Shown here piece by piece: positions 11,183 to 21,264 of a stretch of DNA of 64,000 bases. How positions within the stretch are numbered: position 1 is the first letter of the stretch; each line of letters opens with the position of its first letter. The stretch is taken from NCBI GenBank assembly GCA_002077045.2, contig KZ111154.1, positions 850,023 to 914,022 on the forward strand. Reading direction: 5' to 3'. The translations under genes and the position numbers were made by a program. The notes under the pieces were generated by a model, which made no database searches, was not told the origin of the DNA, and was given only the letters and a program-made list of their open reading frames with translations. The stretch comes from Rachicladosporium sp. CCFEE 5018. Taxonomy: Eukaryota > Ascomycota > Dothideomycetes > Cladosporiales > Cladosporiaceae.

Positions 11183-12812
11183 ATGGTCCTTACGCTCAAA
11201 CACCTCCTCGCCCTCCCGGCCCTCCTCCGTGTCTCCCTAGTCCTCGCATCCCAGCATGCCTTCAGCGTTCAAGACGATATCCTAGCTTTCCCTCAGTATG
11301 AGATCAAATTCACGGAGCAGTACATCCCAGAGGACGACGTCCCTTCGAAGTTACGAGACGGCTCAACATAGCCCATGCCGAGCAGTGGAACTGACATCGG
11401 CCATCATACCCCGGAGTCGAACTGGGATGATCGAGAACGTGATGGCAGTGAGGAGCAGAAGCTGGAGTATGAGGTGCTCTTGCTAGACAAGCAAAAGTAC
11501 CTCTGCTCTATCCCCATCGTCGCGCCGCCCGAGCAAACAAGCTCAGCAGAGAACGCGACGCAGACTCAGGCAGACACGGCGAAAGAGCTGGCGCGAGCCA
11601 ATGAACGCGGCTGGGAGCTCCTCGCAGCCATGCAGGGTCAATGCACGTACTTCATTTCCGGATGGTGGAGCTACAGATTCTGCTACGGAGAGGGCGTGAG
11701 GCAGTTCCATCAGTTGGCTCCGGGGCGAGGGGGGCAGATTTATCCGCCGGTTGAGGATCCGGGGGTTGAGGGGTATAGTCTGGGGATGTATGAGGGATCT
11801 GGGGAGAAGAAGGGCCCGAGAAAGGGGAAGGGAGAAGGGGAGGGGGAGGCTAAGGGGAAGGAGGTGGGGAAGGTGGAGGCGAAGGAGGTAGGGGAACTGG
11901 TCACGAAGGGGGAGTCGCGGTATCTTGTTCAGAGGCTGGATGGTGGCACGACGTGTGATCTTACGGGGAAGTCGAGGAGGATAGAAGTCCAGGTTCGTCG
12001 TCCTCATCACAGTCTCTCAAGACATCTTCAAATACTGACAACCACAGTTCCACTGCAACCCCTCCACCGGCAGCGACCGCATCTCCCTCATAAAAGAAAC
12101 AGCCACCTGCGCCTACCTAATGGTAATCCAAACCCCACGCCTCTGCAACGACATAGCCTTCCTCCCCCCGCAAGTCGAAGCCGCAAACGCCATAACCTGC
12201 GCCCCGATCCTCTCCCCTTCGGAAGCCGAAGCCCACGCCAAAGACCTCGCCGCCCCTGCCCCACCCTCGGAACCCTCAGATGCAGAAGTCTGGGCCGCAA
12301 ACCCTGACGCCGCGGTCGCGTTCGGCATCCCCGTTCCCCCAAAACGCCAGGTAGCAGGCGACATCGAAGTCGGCGCTCACGCTATCGTGCCAAAGGGCGT
12401 CAAGCTCGAGAAGAGTGCGATTGTTGGGGGAGGGAAGGAGACGTATATTGAGACTATCGCGGACTCTGATGGGAAGATGCTCGGGGCTGAGGAGCTGGAG
12501 AAGCGGCAGCTGGGGAAGAAGAAGGATGTGGAGGCTTTCAAGCGGAAATTGGAGGAGGTTGCTAAAGGGGGGAAGTGGAAGTTGGATGTTGTTGAGACTG
12601 TGAGGGGGAGGGAGTATAGGGGGGTTATTGATGATGGGAGTGAGGAGGAAGGGACTGGGGAGGGAAAGGGTAGTGGGGAGGGTGAGGGAGTGGTGGTGGA
12701 AGATGTTGTTGAGGGTGAGGCTTTGGGGCAGGATGGGGAGAGGGGAGATGGTGAGGAGAATGGGCAGAGTCAGGAGGGAAGTCAGGAGGAGTACTACCAT
12801 GACGAGCTCTGA
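11183..12812 (+). pseudogene. YOS9: OS-9/Yos9-like ERAD lectin, copy A, with premature stop
   Basis: ER lectin of the OS-9/Yos9 family, which recognises trimmed glycans on misfolded proteins for ER-associated degradation. Exons are 11183..11992 and 12048..12812. The N-terminus is a signal peptide (MVLTLKHLLALPALLRVSLV). Codon 63 (11369-11371) is TAG where copy B has CAG (Gln). The frame is otherwise open to the end. The MRH double tryptophan (SGWWSYRFC) is at codons 161-162. The last residues are HDEL, the ER retrieval signal found on yeast Yos9. Reinitiation at the next ATG (11375) would give a protein with no signal peptide. Either a nonsense-inactivated copy or a sequence error. Confidence 0.85.
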
Positions 12813-15800
12813 GGGTGTGGATTTCCTGTCAGCGTTCCAGCGGCATACCACCTAGGGCGTTACGACGCGCTGTATCACATCCTCTTCTCCTTTATCACTG
12901 CAGGGACACCGTTGACTCGCGGGGCTCCCTTGGGCAAGACGGATGGCTTCCTCGTGCCTGACTTACGACGAGGCACCCGGCAGCGCCAGAAATGACACAT
13001 CTCAGACGAGATATTGCCTCTGAATCGTATCGGAGGAAGTCGGAAGACATAGGTCGCCGGCCAGCTCAAGCACGAACCCGGCTCTCCCCGTGGGGGCCGT
13101 CGAGGTATTGACTGCATCTGGGGTAAGCTCCCGATGCGTGAGAGTGGGCTGCTTGTAATCGAGCTCAGCCTGTACTTCCAGCCTTTGTTGGTTCGGGGGG
13201 CATGGAGAACAGTGCAAGATTGGACGGGCGAGACATTTCTGCCGTGCTATCTCAGCATCAGCAACACACCGATCGCTGTGCTCTTGAGTCAAGGGACCCA
13301 CGTGTCCGGCAGCAGGATCCCGAACCAAGTTTCGATCAGACCGTTGGAGCAAAGCTGGGTGAGTACCGGACTTGTCCCGATTGTCCTAGAGCTTATTGGT
13401 GCAGTGCTGATGAACGTTGTGGGGCAAATATGCGCCAGAGAGATATGCGGAGGAAGTGCTATGCACCCGTGGCGTGATTAGTGGAAGCTGTAGATGGAAT
13501 CAAACTCCGTGAATTGAGCATCCAACCATACTTGAGTGCACGTCGAGATTAAGTTTCGACGCTGCTGCGGCAAGCCCAGATACGAGTTCCCTTGGTCGTC
13601 AGATGTCGCACATGAACGCGGATAGCTCGCCATGGAAACGAGACGATCTGGCCGCTCCGGTACATTGGGGCGACAAAGGACAGTGTCCGACGACGGCATG
13701 AGACAAACCTAGACTTAATTGTACGCGATTGAAGTCAATCTATCGGCATGCCGAGTGCTGACAACGGCTCGGAACCGTCCGATAGGTATGATGTGACAAG
13801 ACCGCATGGGAGGTGCGAACGCAGCTTCTACGCTGCATGAACACGTGACACAAGTCATTCTGCGGTCCGTATATGCGACGCAGGTCTGTCGTAGGAGCTC
13901 GATCCTACGTAGCTCATGGACTCGCTGTTGCGATTTAAGACGGCGGGAGGAGATGCATCGTGCGTCGGCTCGAATGCCATTGTGTCTCACGTCCTGCCTC
14001 CAGTATGCCAGGCATGTCTCCGATGACTAGCAGGCGAGCCCGTTCGCACGTTATGCAGAGGAGTGGAACCGTGAAAAAGGCATGCGCCACGTGCCTGGCA
14101 GATGTGCTGCTTACACTGTTCAGCGTGGGTTTGCTCCACCCGATCGTACTCCCTGTGGTAGAGAGTAAGATACTCACCATGGACAAGTAATAGCTGGTGT
14201 GTCCGCCACAGTGATAGAAGCTAGATCGTTAGCACATGGTCTCAATCGCTCAAACGCGCAGGCCATTGAGATTCCGTCAATGCCAACAACGGCCATGGCA
14301 ATAGTCCACCTCGAGCTCCTGTGGAGTCCACTTGCCTTCAACACTCCCCATGCCTTGAACGGACCCACCTCGATGGCACAACGCCTATACGAATCGTCCG
14401 TCAATCGCCGCCGCGTACAAAGGTACAATTCATGTGATATCTCCAGGCGACGACAGCTGATCCCGTAATTCTCCGCATGTGAAGTTCGTATAAGGTATGC
14501 CGCTGCACTATCAACGGCCGAGCAGCTACTGCATGTACACATCGCGTGAACCTGGTTGCCAATCATGTTGACCTGCAAAGACGGACCGATGGGCCTAGGG
14601 CTCGGGTCCAAGGGCTCGCCTCGTGCTTTGTGCCAAGCTGCAGATTCGTGAGACGAGACGGCTAGGTGCGGTGGCTCTGGAACGTGGGCTGGCTTATCGC
14701 AACAGTGTACGTAGATAGGGTAGGCCAGAGTTCGCAGTGACAGGGAGAGCTGCAGCGTTTGTGGCGTCGACATGCCGAGACAGGCGTTCACATCGTGTCA
14801 GCGGAGGGACTCCCATTGGTGTAGAGGGCTAGGCCGATAGTATCGTTCCACCGGGTTGCAGCAATGCTTGCCGCGTTCCGCCGTGGGGTACCTGTCTATC
14901 ACTGTCTAACATCGGGCTGTCGACAAGACCAAGACGTTGACAGTGCTGGAGTTGTCTGGAGTAGTGGAGCTGAAACGTGCTCACCGATGACGCGATTGGC
15001 TTCGAACGAGGAACGGAGGAACGTGAATGACCTGACTAACGGCTCTAGACCGTGAGAGTGATTGTAAGCGATCTCATGATCGAGAGACTTGGCCATCGAA
15101 GTGATGTCCTTACCAGACGCCGACACAACCGCGTAGGCGCATAGTCGTGCTCCGCTCCCCTGCGGCGTGATACTCCATCTTGCCCCCTGCCCTACCCGCT
15201 GGGAACGAAGTGCATGTTACAAACGCAGCTCTCGCATCGACACGAAGTACACAGGTACCTCAACGTAGCAGGATCAGACTTTACCTACCCCACGGCCACG
15301 CATACCGTTACCCACTACAGCGACAGCACCAGCTCGCCTCTCCCGCTGTAGTGATTCACGATCCGCACAGCAAGAACAGAGACATCCTCTCCTTTCTCCT
15401 CTCTTCCTCCCATTCCCCGCATCGACTGTTGACTACAGCAGCCAGTCGGTGCAATCCGCGCGAGTAGTGTATTGCGGGACCGGTTTGCACCGAAAGTAGC
15501 TCCAACGCGCATGCGCTAGACTTTGTCGACCCACCTTTGTTCCAAGGGCACGAGAATTCCGGTTCGCTGGTTGCGCGTCGAAGTCTATGTCTCTATTCTA
15601 TACAACCTTCACCCAACGACTTGCTCGTACCCTCTGGTGGTTAATGTGAAGGTCAGCGGTGGACTTGGCGAAAGTGAGGAAAGGAAATTGAATCGTGAAG
15701 GATTGCACCTCGGACTTTACCCCGGGCATTGGACTGTGGAGGGCCAGGTGGTGGAGGGACCTTGGCATCGACGGGGGCCGTGTAAGAGGGAGGGACATCA

Positions 15801-15949
15801 TCATTCGGAGGGCTTCATGACGGGCCTGGCGCTGGAGTGAGACCGTAGAGTCACGGAGGGACTACAACAGGACCACAACATCGCTGGCGGACATACACAA
15901 CGACCGGCATCACACTCGCTACCCTACGACCAGGATCTTCCCCAGATAC
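12813..15949. other. Gene-poor 3.1 kb block (copy A)
   Basis: No gene could be supported. Reading frames of 115 aa (13134-13481, +) and 205 aa (14174-14791, -) stay open in both copies. Their differences between copies are mostly or entirely amino-acid changing, so they look non-coding. The block is about 97% identical to 43993-47005, far more than other intergenic regions here. A 128-bp segment (13784-13911) is absent from copy B. It ends at an N gap just upstream of the Reg1-like gene, so part of it is that gene's promoter or leader. Confidence 0.55.
13784..13911. repeat. 128-bp copy-A-specific insertion (or copy-B deletion) with hairpin
   Basis: Copy B joins CCGAT directly to GCTCACGGACTCG; copy A has 128 extra bases between the same flanks. 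Near its right end is a short perfect hairpin, CGTAGGA (13890-13896) against TCCTACG (13903-13909) with a 6-base loop. I could not identify target-site duplications or long terminal repeats. Confidence 0.6.
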
Positions 15950-16049
15950 NNNNNNNNNNNNNNNNNNNNNNNNNNNNNNNNNNNNNNNNNNNNNNNNNNN
16001 NNNNNNNNNNNNNNNNNNNNNNNNNNNNNNNNNNNNNNNNNNNNNNNNN
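15950..16049. other. Assembly gap (100 N) over the 5' part of the Reg1-like gene
   Basis: The left flank matches copy B up to 47005 and the right flank resumes at 48335. By comparison about 1,329 bp are missing, not 100. The missing part holds the start codon, exon 1, the intron and half of exon 2. Confidence 0.9.
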
Positions 16050-16626
16050 GATGATCGAGACAGTCGCGTCTACAACCCTCAAATACCGCACAGACAGCCC
16101 AGACCCGGAAGCAGACTCAAGCATGACCCCACTAGCCCGCTCCTGGTCCACCGGCCGCTTGTCACCTTCGCCCAGCGCCGAAACCCTCCGCCCAAGCAGA
16201 CCTTCACGCAACTTCCTCATCCCCTCCTCCCCCGACTCCTCTTCCCCCACATCCTCCCGGCCCTCCTCCTCCCCCTCAGCCTCCCTCCGCCGCTCATCCC
16301 CCGACGCCGACGACGAAACAGGCTGGTCCTTCGGCGCCTCGAACCCCAAGTCGTCCCTCGGAGCCGCCTCTCTCCCTTTACCAGACGAGACGCACCACGC
16401 TTACACGCGGCCTAACGAGGGTGAGGGGTATGGAATTGAGGGTATGCGGCGGACTGAGAGCGGGATGTTCATGCCTTATGAGGAGGATGAGGATGATGCT
16501 GTGGCTGCGGGGTTATTTGGTAGGATTTCGGAGGGGGTCAATACGGCGAGGGATATTGCGCATGTGCTGTGGAATGTGGGGTGGGTTGGACGGAGGGGTG
16601 AGGGGGGCGGAGGGGGCGGAGGATAG
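16050..16626 (+). CDS. Reg1-like PP1 regulatory protein, copy A (3' part only)
   Basis: The last ~192 codons of the gene that is complete at 47014-48911; the 5' part is lost in the gap. The visible part is Ser/Pro-rich and then acidic (MPYEEDEDDAV) and ends in a Gly-rich tail. There are only a few differences from copy B over 570 bp, and identity drops sharply just after the stop codon. See the copy B entry for domains and function. Confidence 0.85.
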
Positions 16627-17568
16627 GACCTTTGGTTGGTGATGGGAATTGACTGGTGCCTTGGGAAGCTATGGCGTCATCCATGGTGAAGGCGACGAGG
16701 ATTGACTGGGGCCTTCGGTTGCGTGAGGCCAATTGGTGAAGGGTACGGCGAGTGCGGTCCACAGAACGCTCGCTCGGTACATGAGTTTTCGGAGGCTTTG
16801 GAGCAGGCTTGGAGTGTAACACAGCGACCCCACGGTACTACGGGTCACCGCGGCAGCTCACGGTAGCCATAGCACGGCGAGGATTGGAAGACTGGAGGTC
16901 TTCTATGCTTGATCAGCGCAGGCGTTTTTGGGACGGTTCGGGAGGTCACAAAGTGCATAGATCGAAGGGACGGATCAGCGATCATTTCAGGCCTGCGTGG
17001 AAGCAGATCCATGGCGGATGGATCGGGGAGGACCTTGCTCGCTATGTAGAGAAGAGGAGTAATGCGACGAGGCTCTACCATTCAAGAAAGACCATTTTGG
17101 CAGTGCTATCTTACGTTCGTCAAATGGCCTCTTTCCCTACAGTAGTCTGCGCAATGTACCGGTGCGTTGGAGGCTTCTTACCTTGCGCGAAAGGCCTTTG
17201 ATACATGTGGTATTCGCGTGGCAGAAGTCTGTTCGAATGGTCCCGGAATAGCAGCGTTTAAAGCTCAACGGCGAAGCTTTCGGTAGCTTCGATTCGAGCG
17301 TACCCCTACCCCTACCCTGTGTAAATCATACCGCTATTGGTACCACTTCTATTGGTTTGTAGCTCACATCAGCTTAGGACGTGCCCATTGCTGGACTTCT
17401 GATTCGACTTGACATACTGCTCTCGATCGCGACTTCCTCGCGCGTCAGAGGCTGATTCGAGATCCGCGATTGAGAGATATTGGCGCCCATACCCATTGGA
17501 CTGGCCTCAACCATGCGATAATCCCGAAACTAACAACCCGCGTGTCACCTCGCGCCTACACAACAAAG
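16627..17568. promoter_or_regulatory. Reg1-like / ELMO intergenic region (copy A)
   Basis: About 940 bp between tandem genes. The first ~400 bp are strongly diverged from copy B. The part nearest ELMO includes tandem CCCCT units at 17303-17313, a feature shared with copy B (49605-49615). No gene recognised. Confidence 0.45.
17302..17318 (+). promoter_or_regulatory. Tandem CCCCT (STRE-like) motif upstream of ELMO, copy A
   Basis: TACCCCTACCCCTACCC, about 250 bp before the ELMO start. CCCCT is the core of the yeast stress-response element. Copy B has the same layout with G in place of A (ACCCCTGCCCCTGCCC). Function is inferred. Confidence 0.3.
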
Positions 17569-19809
17569 ATGGACTTCCACGACAACCCGCCCTCCGTGTC
17601 CTCCCTCCTCCTCTCCCTAACCTCCGACTCAGACCCTACGCAAAAGCTCGCCGTCTTCCGCCTACAAACCCTCCTCCACGATCCCTCCTTCGCAGACGCC
17701 TTTCTGCAAGCTCAAGGCGCTCGTGCGCTACGAGCATGTATCCTTGACAGCCAGGGCAACACGCTAGCCTATGCGCTAGGAAGCCTCAACGCGCTGCTAG
17801 AGCTAGGAGTCGGCTGGGAAGCGGTGGATAGTAATGTAATTGCGAGAGCAGTGGAATTAGCTGCTGGAGGCGGGGGGTTAGTCAATATTGTAAGGAATGC
17901 GTTGACGCTGTTAGTGCTAGTCGTGAGTCGCGTTCCCGATGAAGGAGAAGGCGAGGACAGGGTCTACGAGACTGCTGCCACGGCCGCGACGGGGTTCCGA
18001 GCTATCAAACCGGCGCTAGATGCGCATCCTGAGTTTTTGAAGAGTTTGGTGGGGAGACTGAGTGCTAGTGATCATACATTGTGTGCGAACGCGCTGCAGC
18101 TTGTTAACGCGCTGATGCGGGATGCGGTGCTGCATGGCGGGGAGAGCGAGTGGCCGAAGTTCATCAAGCGGCTGCAGGATCTGGGCGTGATTGGGGGCGT
18201 GGGGATGTTGATGAGGGGTGAGGCGGCGGGGGATTCGAGTTCACCTCTTACAGGGGCGATTTTGGAGTTTCAGGGGCTGACGAAAGTGCTGCTGAGGAAG
18301 TGGAGGAGTGTAGGTGTCAGTCCGGATGTGGTTGAGCATAAGCGCGCGCTGAAGACTGTGCATCTGCTTTCTCGGCCGGAGAGGTTTGCTGCGCCTGCTG
18401 AGAGACCACAGGGGGAGGAGGGTGCGAATGGTGATGAGCCGCCGGCTGTGCCACGGAAGAATAGCAGGAAGCAGCATCATCCCAGTAAGTGGCGGAGACT
18501 GGGATTTGAGACTGAGAGCCCGTTTTGGGAGTTTGATGAGACTGGGTATCTGGGGATCATGGACTTGGTGGACTATGCTAGGCGAAATGAGTCGACCTAC
18601 CATCGGCTCTTTCTCGAGCAGGCTGCGCAGCCGGTGGAGCAGAGGTGTCCGCTTGCGAGAGCGAGTCTGGGCGTGACGTTGGTGCTGTACGAGCACTTTG
18701 AGATCGATGAGACAGCGGATGTGGAGAACTTCTTCTCGTCTGGCGCAGGCGGCGGGCACGCGAGGGGCGTCAGTGGAGGGGCGATCGTTGGTCGAGCACT
18801 CAAGCCGCTCCTCCTCCAGTGGGGCAGACTGCACACCGCAGCACTGAACGCCTTCCTCAGACTCTGGAAGCTCAGTGGCGCCGAAACAGAGGACTTCTAC
18901 AAAATCGAAGAGCTCGTCCGCATCATCGTCGAGCGCATCATCGGCGGCGCAGACCGCAAGACCGAAGTCAGTAAAATCGAAGAGGAGTTCCGCACAGTCT
19001 CGCTCGAGACTGCGCGAGCATGGCAGATGGAAGGGCTGGAGGAGGTCTACCAAGACGCCTGGGGATTGCATCTTGAAGCCGTGCGGGAGCAACTGTACCA
19101 CGAATCCCTGCAATTCATGCGCGAGCAGCGAATACGCTGTCTGCTGGAGGGCAGCTGGTTCCCGACCACCATCTCGCCTCCGACCCAGAATGGCGTCGAC
19201 GCCGGTGCCGTGCAACCTCCGTCTAGCACCTACCGCTTCGTGCGCCTGCACCCGAATCGCAGAACACTGCATTACAGCGACTTCGCCTCCCCGACCTCAA
19301 CAGACCCTTCAAAACACCCCGAGATCGATGCCCTCCCGCAAATTCTCGACCTCAGCGCAATAACAAGCGTAGATTCCAACGTCTCCGCCTCAGACACCCC
19401 TCCCGCGCCCGCTCAAACTCTAGCCCGAAACCCACCCAGCAGCGACACACTTACGCGCATCCCCTCCAAACCCGCCCCACCATCCACATCCACGACCCTC
19501 ACGATCCTCGGCTCCCTCTCCGCCGCCTCCCCGGAATCCACGCTCCTAACGCTGCACCCTCAGACCACGGATTTGGCGTCTGAATGGCTTGATGGGTTGT
19601 TGCTGTTGCTTGATCAGCAGCCTATCACGAAGGCCACGACCGAGACGATCGATATGATGGTTAACTGGGGGGTGAGGTTGAGGATGCTGAATTTGAGGTG
19701 GGAGGATGTGGATTGGAGTAGTCTCGAGAAGAGGGTTCGGGGGGAGGGGGATGGGGAACGGGAGGTACCTGATAGAGAAGGGCTCGACGACGATTTCTGG
19801 TACGCATAG
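17569..19809 (+). CDS. ELMO/CED-12 family protein, copy A
   Basis: Intronless, 746 aa. ELMO proteins pair with DOCK-family exchange factors to activate Rac-type GTPases in polarity and cytoskeleton control. The N-terminal half is an armadillo-like helical region (PSVSSLLLSLTSDSDPTQKL onward). The ELMO core includes DLVDYARRNESTYHRLFLEQ and ARASLGVTLVLYEHFEID. A PH-like region (FVRLHPNRRTLHYSDF) follows after the helical segment. I chose the ATG at 17569 because both copies share it; an in-frame ATG 99 nt upstream exists only in copy A. Divergence from copy B is patchy, high in the middle and very low at the 3' end. Confidence 0.85.
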   Translation: MDFHDNPPSVSSLLLSLTSDSDPTQKLAVFRLQTLLHDPSFADAFLQAQGARALRACILDSQGNTLAYALGSLNALLELGVGWEAVDSNVIARAVELAAGGGGLVNIVRNALTLLVLVVSRVPDEGEGEDRVYETAATAATGFRAIKPALDAHPEFLKSLVGRLSASDHTLCANALQLVNALMRDAVLHGGESEWPKFIKRLQDLGVIGGVGMLMRGEAAGDSSSPLTGAILEFQGLTKVLLRKWRSVGVSPDVVEHKRALKTVHLLSRPERFAAPAERPQGEEGANGDEPPAVPRKNSRKQHHPSKWRRLGFETESPFWEFDETGYLGIMDLVDYARRNESTYHRLFLEQAAQPVEQRCPLARASLGVTLVLYEHFEIDETADVENFFSSGAGGGHARGVSGGAIVGRALKPLLLQWGRLHTAALNAFLRLWKLSGAETEDFYKIEELVRIIVERIIGGADRKTEVSKIEEEFRTVSLETARAWQMEGLEEVYQDAWGLHLEAVREQLYHESLQFMREQRIRCLLEGSWFPTTISPPTQNGVDAGAVQPPSSTYRFVRLHPNRRTLHYSDFASPTSTDPSKHPEIDALPQILDLSAITSVDSNVSASDTPPAPAQTLARNPPSSDTLTRIPSKPAPPSTSTTLTILGSLSAASPESTLLTLHPQTTDLASEWLDGLLLLLDQQPITKATTETIDMMVNWGVRLRMLNLRWEDVDWSSLEKRVRGEGDGEREVPDREGLDDDFWYA

Positions 19810-20133
19810 GGAGCTTTTGGGGAACAATTGGTCAGGGGTACGAGGATTGTCTTGTGCCGATGTGGGTGGACTGGAACGATGCTGTAAGGTTTGTGTAAGA
19901 TACCCGAGGAGTGTTTTGTACGATGTCAGAGCTGTGGACTTGTGGAGTAAAGATCACCCGCACATGCATCGAATTCAAAGATAAGGTATCATCTCGCAGA
20001 AAGCTCGTCTAAATCGTCAAACCACACCCTCCAAACATCAAATCCAACGCGCTTTCCATCAAAAACACACACACGCCACCAACGCCTCGCTCAAACTCAC
20101 AAAGTATCCCCCCTCCTCATCTCCAAGAATCGC
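19810..20133. other. Convergent 3' region, ELMO / GT8 (copy A)
   Basis: About 320 bp between converging genes. The first ~200 bp after the ELMO stop are essentially identical to 52104-52310, unusually conserved for 3' flank. The rest is C/A-rich with a short CACACACAC run. No gene. Confidence 0.5.
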
Positions 20134-21264
20134 TCACTGATGTCCCTTGCCTCCCCCCTCCCTCCCCTGATAAAACCCCTCCATCCTCCACCGCCATCCC
20201 CTCAGATACCTTCCCAATCCCTCCGAATCCCCAGGTGCCCACCATTTCTCATGCAAACTCGCGACTCCCCCATCCAAATCCTCCTTCGTAGGATAATGGA
20301 TATTCCACTCCGTGCCTAGCGTTTGCCAGGGCATCGCGCCGGCCCAGTTATGCACTTCGTTTAGCAGATTCTGCTCGGGGAGCGTGGGGACGAAGCTGTC
20401 GGGGAGTTGGAGGAGCGCGAGGTAGTAGGCTAGGAGGTCGAGGGAGGGGCGGAGGACGAAGAAGCCGGCGTTTAGGTAGGCTATGTTGGGGTAGGAGTGT
20501 GTTTCTTCCGAGGGGGGGTAGGTGTGTATTGTGTTCATCTCCGGGCGGGAGGCGAAGGCGTAGGTGTGCGGCATTGGTGGTAGCAAGCCCGGGTGAGGCC
20601 GCGGGATATCGGGGGAGGTTTTCCGTGTAGCGACTGCCGTGTCGTTGAAGACGCCGTCTAAGGGCCGGGCTAGGACCGTGTCGCCGTCGAGGAAGGTTAT
20701 CAGGTCGAATTGCGTTAGTTCCCAGAGGCGGAGCTTGTCGAAGACGTCTTGCCAGGTGGAGGTCTCGACTTCGACCCATGCGGGTTTGGCGATGGTTTCG
20801 GCTTCGATTACAATTGCGCCGTCCAGGCGGAGGCGGTGGCGCTTGGGCTCGCTGACGGCTTTTGTCACGAGGACTATGAAGGGTATGCCTGCTGGGGAGC
20901 GCGTCTCCGGCGCGTGCAGGATCTGGTAGGTCAGGATGCGCGCGGCGACGAAGTAGTTGTCGTCGTTTATGTCTGCTAGCTCTTGCTGGTGGGCGTCACC
21001 TGCCAGGAAAGTCGCGTAGGCGTATTTGCTTTTTGTCGTTGCTAGGGAGGGGAGTGAGGCGTTGGCGGAGGCTTTGTGGCCTGTGGCTGCGCTTGTGACG
21101 TGGTTGACCAGCGCATCTCGTTGGTCGTCGTAGTTCTGAGGTAGTGGGGTGTAGACGAAAAGTAAGAAGAATAGGACGACCGCTATGCCTAGGTAGAGAC
21201 TACGGCAGCTCCGTCGGCCGCCGCGACTGTTGTTCATGGGTGAGCCGCTCCGAGTGAGGTACAT
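20134..21264 (-). CDS. Type II membrane glycosyltransferase, GT8/GNT1-like, copy A
   Basis: 376 aa, intronless. A short basic cytoplasmic N-terminus is followed by one membrane helix (about residues 23-41, YLGIAVVLFFLLFVYTPL), the layout of a Golgi type II enzyme. The catalytic part has YATFLAGD, the metal-binding DxD motif in LITFLDGDTVLARP (D193, D195) and NAGFFVLRPS, as in glycogenin/GNT1-type family 8 transferases. The donor and acceptor are not known; an N-acetylglucosaminyl- or glucosyltransferase acting on cell-surface glycans is plausible. It is nearly identical to copy B. Confidence 0.85.
   Translation of the reverse strand: MYLTRSGSPMNNSRGGRRSCRSLYLGIAVVLFFLLFVYTPLPQNYDDQRDALVNHVTSAATGHKASANASLPSLATTKSKYAYATFLAGDAHQQELADINDDNYFVAARILTYQILHAPETRSPAGIPFIVLVTKAVSEPKRHRLRLDGAIVIEAETIAKPAWVEVETSTWQDVFDKLRLWELTQFDLITFLDGDTVLARPLDGVFNDTAVATRKTSPDIPRPHPGLLPPMPHTYAFASRPEMNTIHTYPPSEETHSYPNIAYLNAGFFVLRPSLDLLAYYLALLQLPDSFVPTLPEQNLLNEVHNWAGAMPWQTLGTEWNIHYPTKEDLDGGVASLHEKWWAPGDSEGLGRYLRGWRWRMEGFYQGREGGGKGHQ

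Noticed and set aside
13134..13481. 115-aa plus-strand frame conserved at 44313-44660, and an overlapping Cys-containing 91-aa frame
   Set aside because: Changes are mixed or mostly non-silent in the first frame and all non-silent in the second. Openness is explained by the low overall divergence of this block.
14174..14791. 205-aa minus-strand open frame, also open in copy B (45233-45847), with a 3-bp in-frame indel
   Set aside because: Nearly all base differences between copies change the amino acid and almost none are silent, which is not the pattern of a protein under selection. No recognisable domain.
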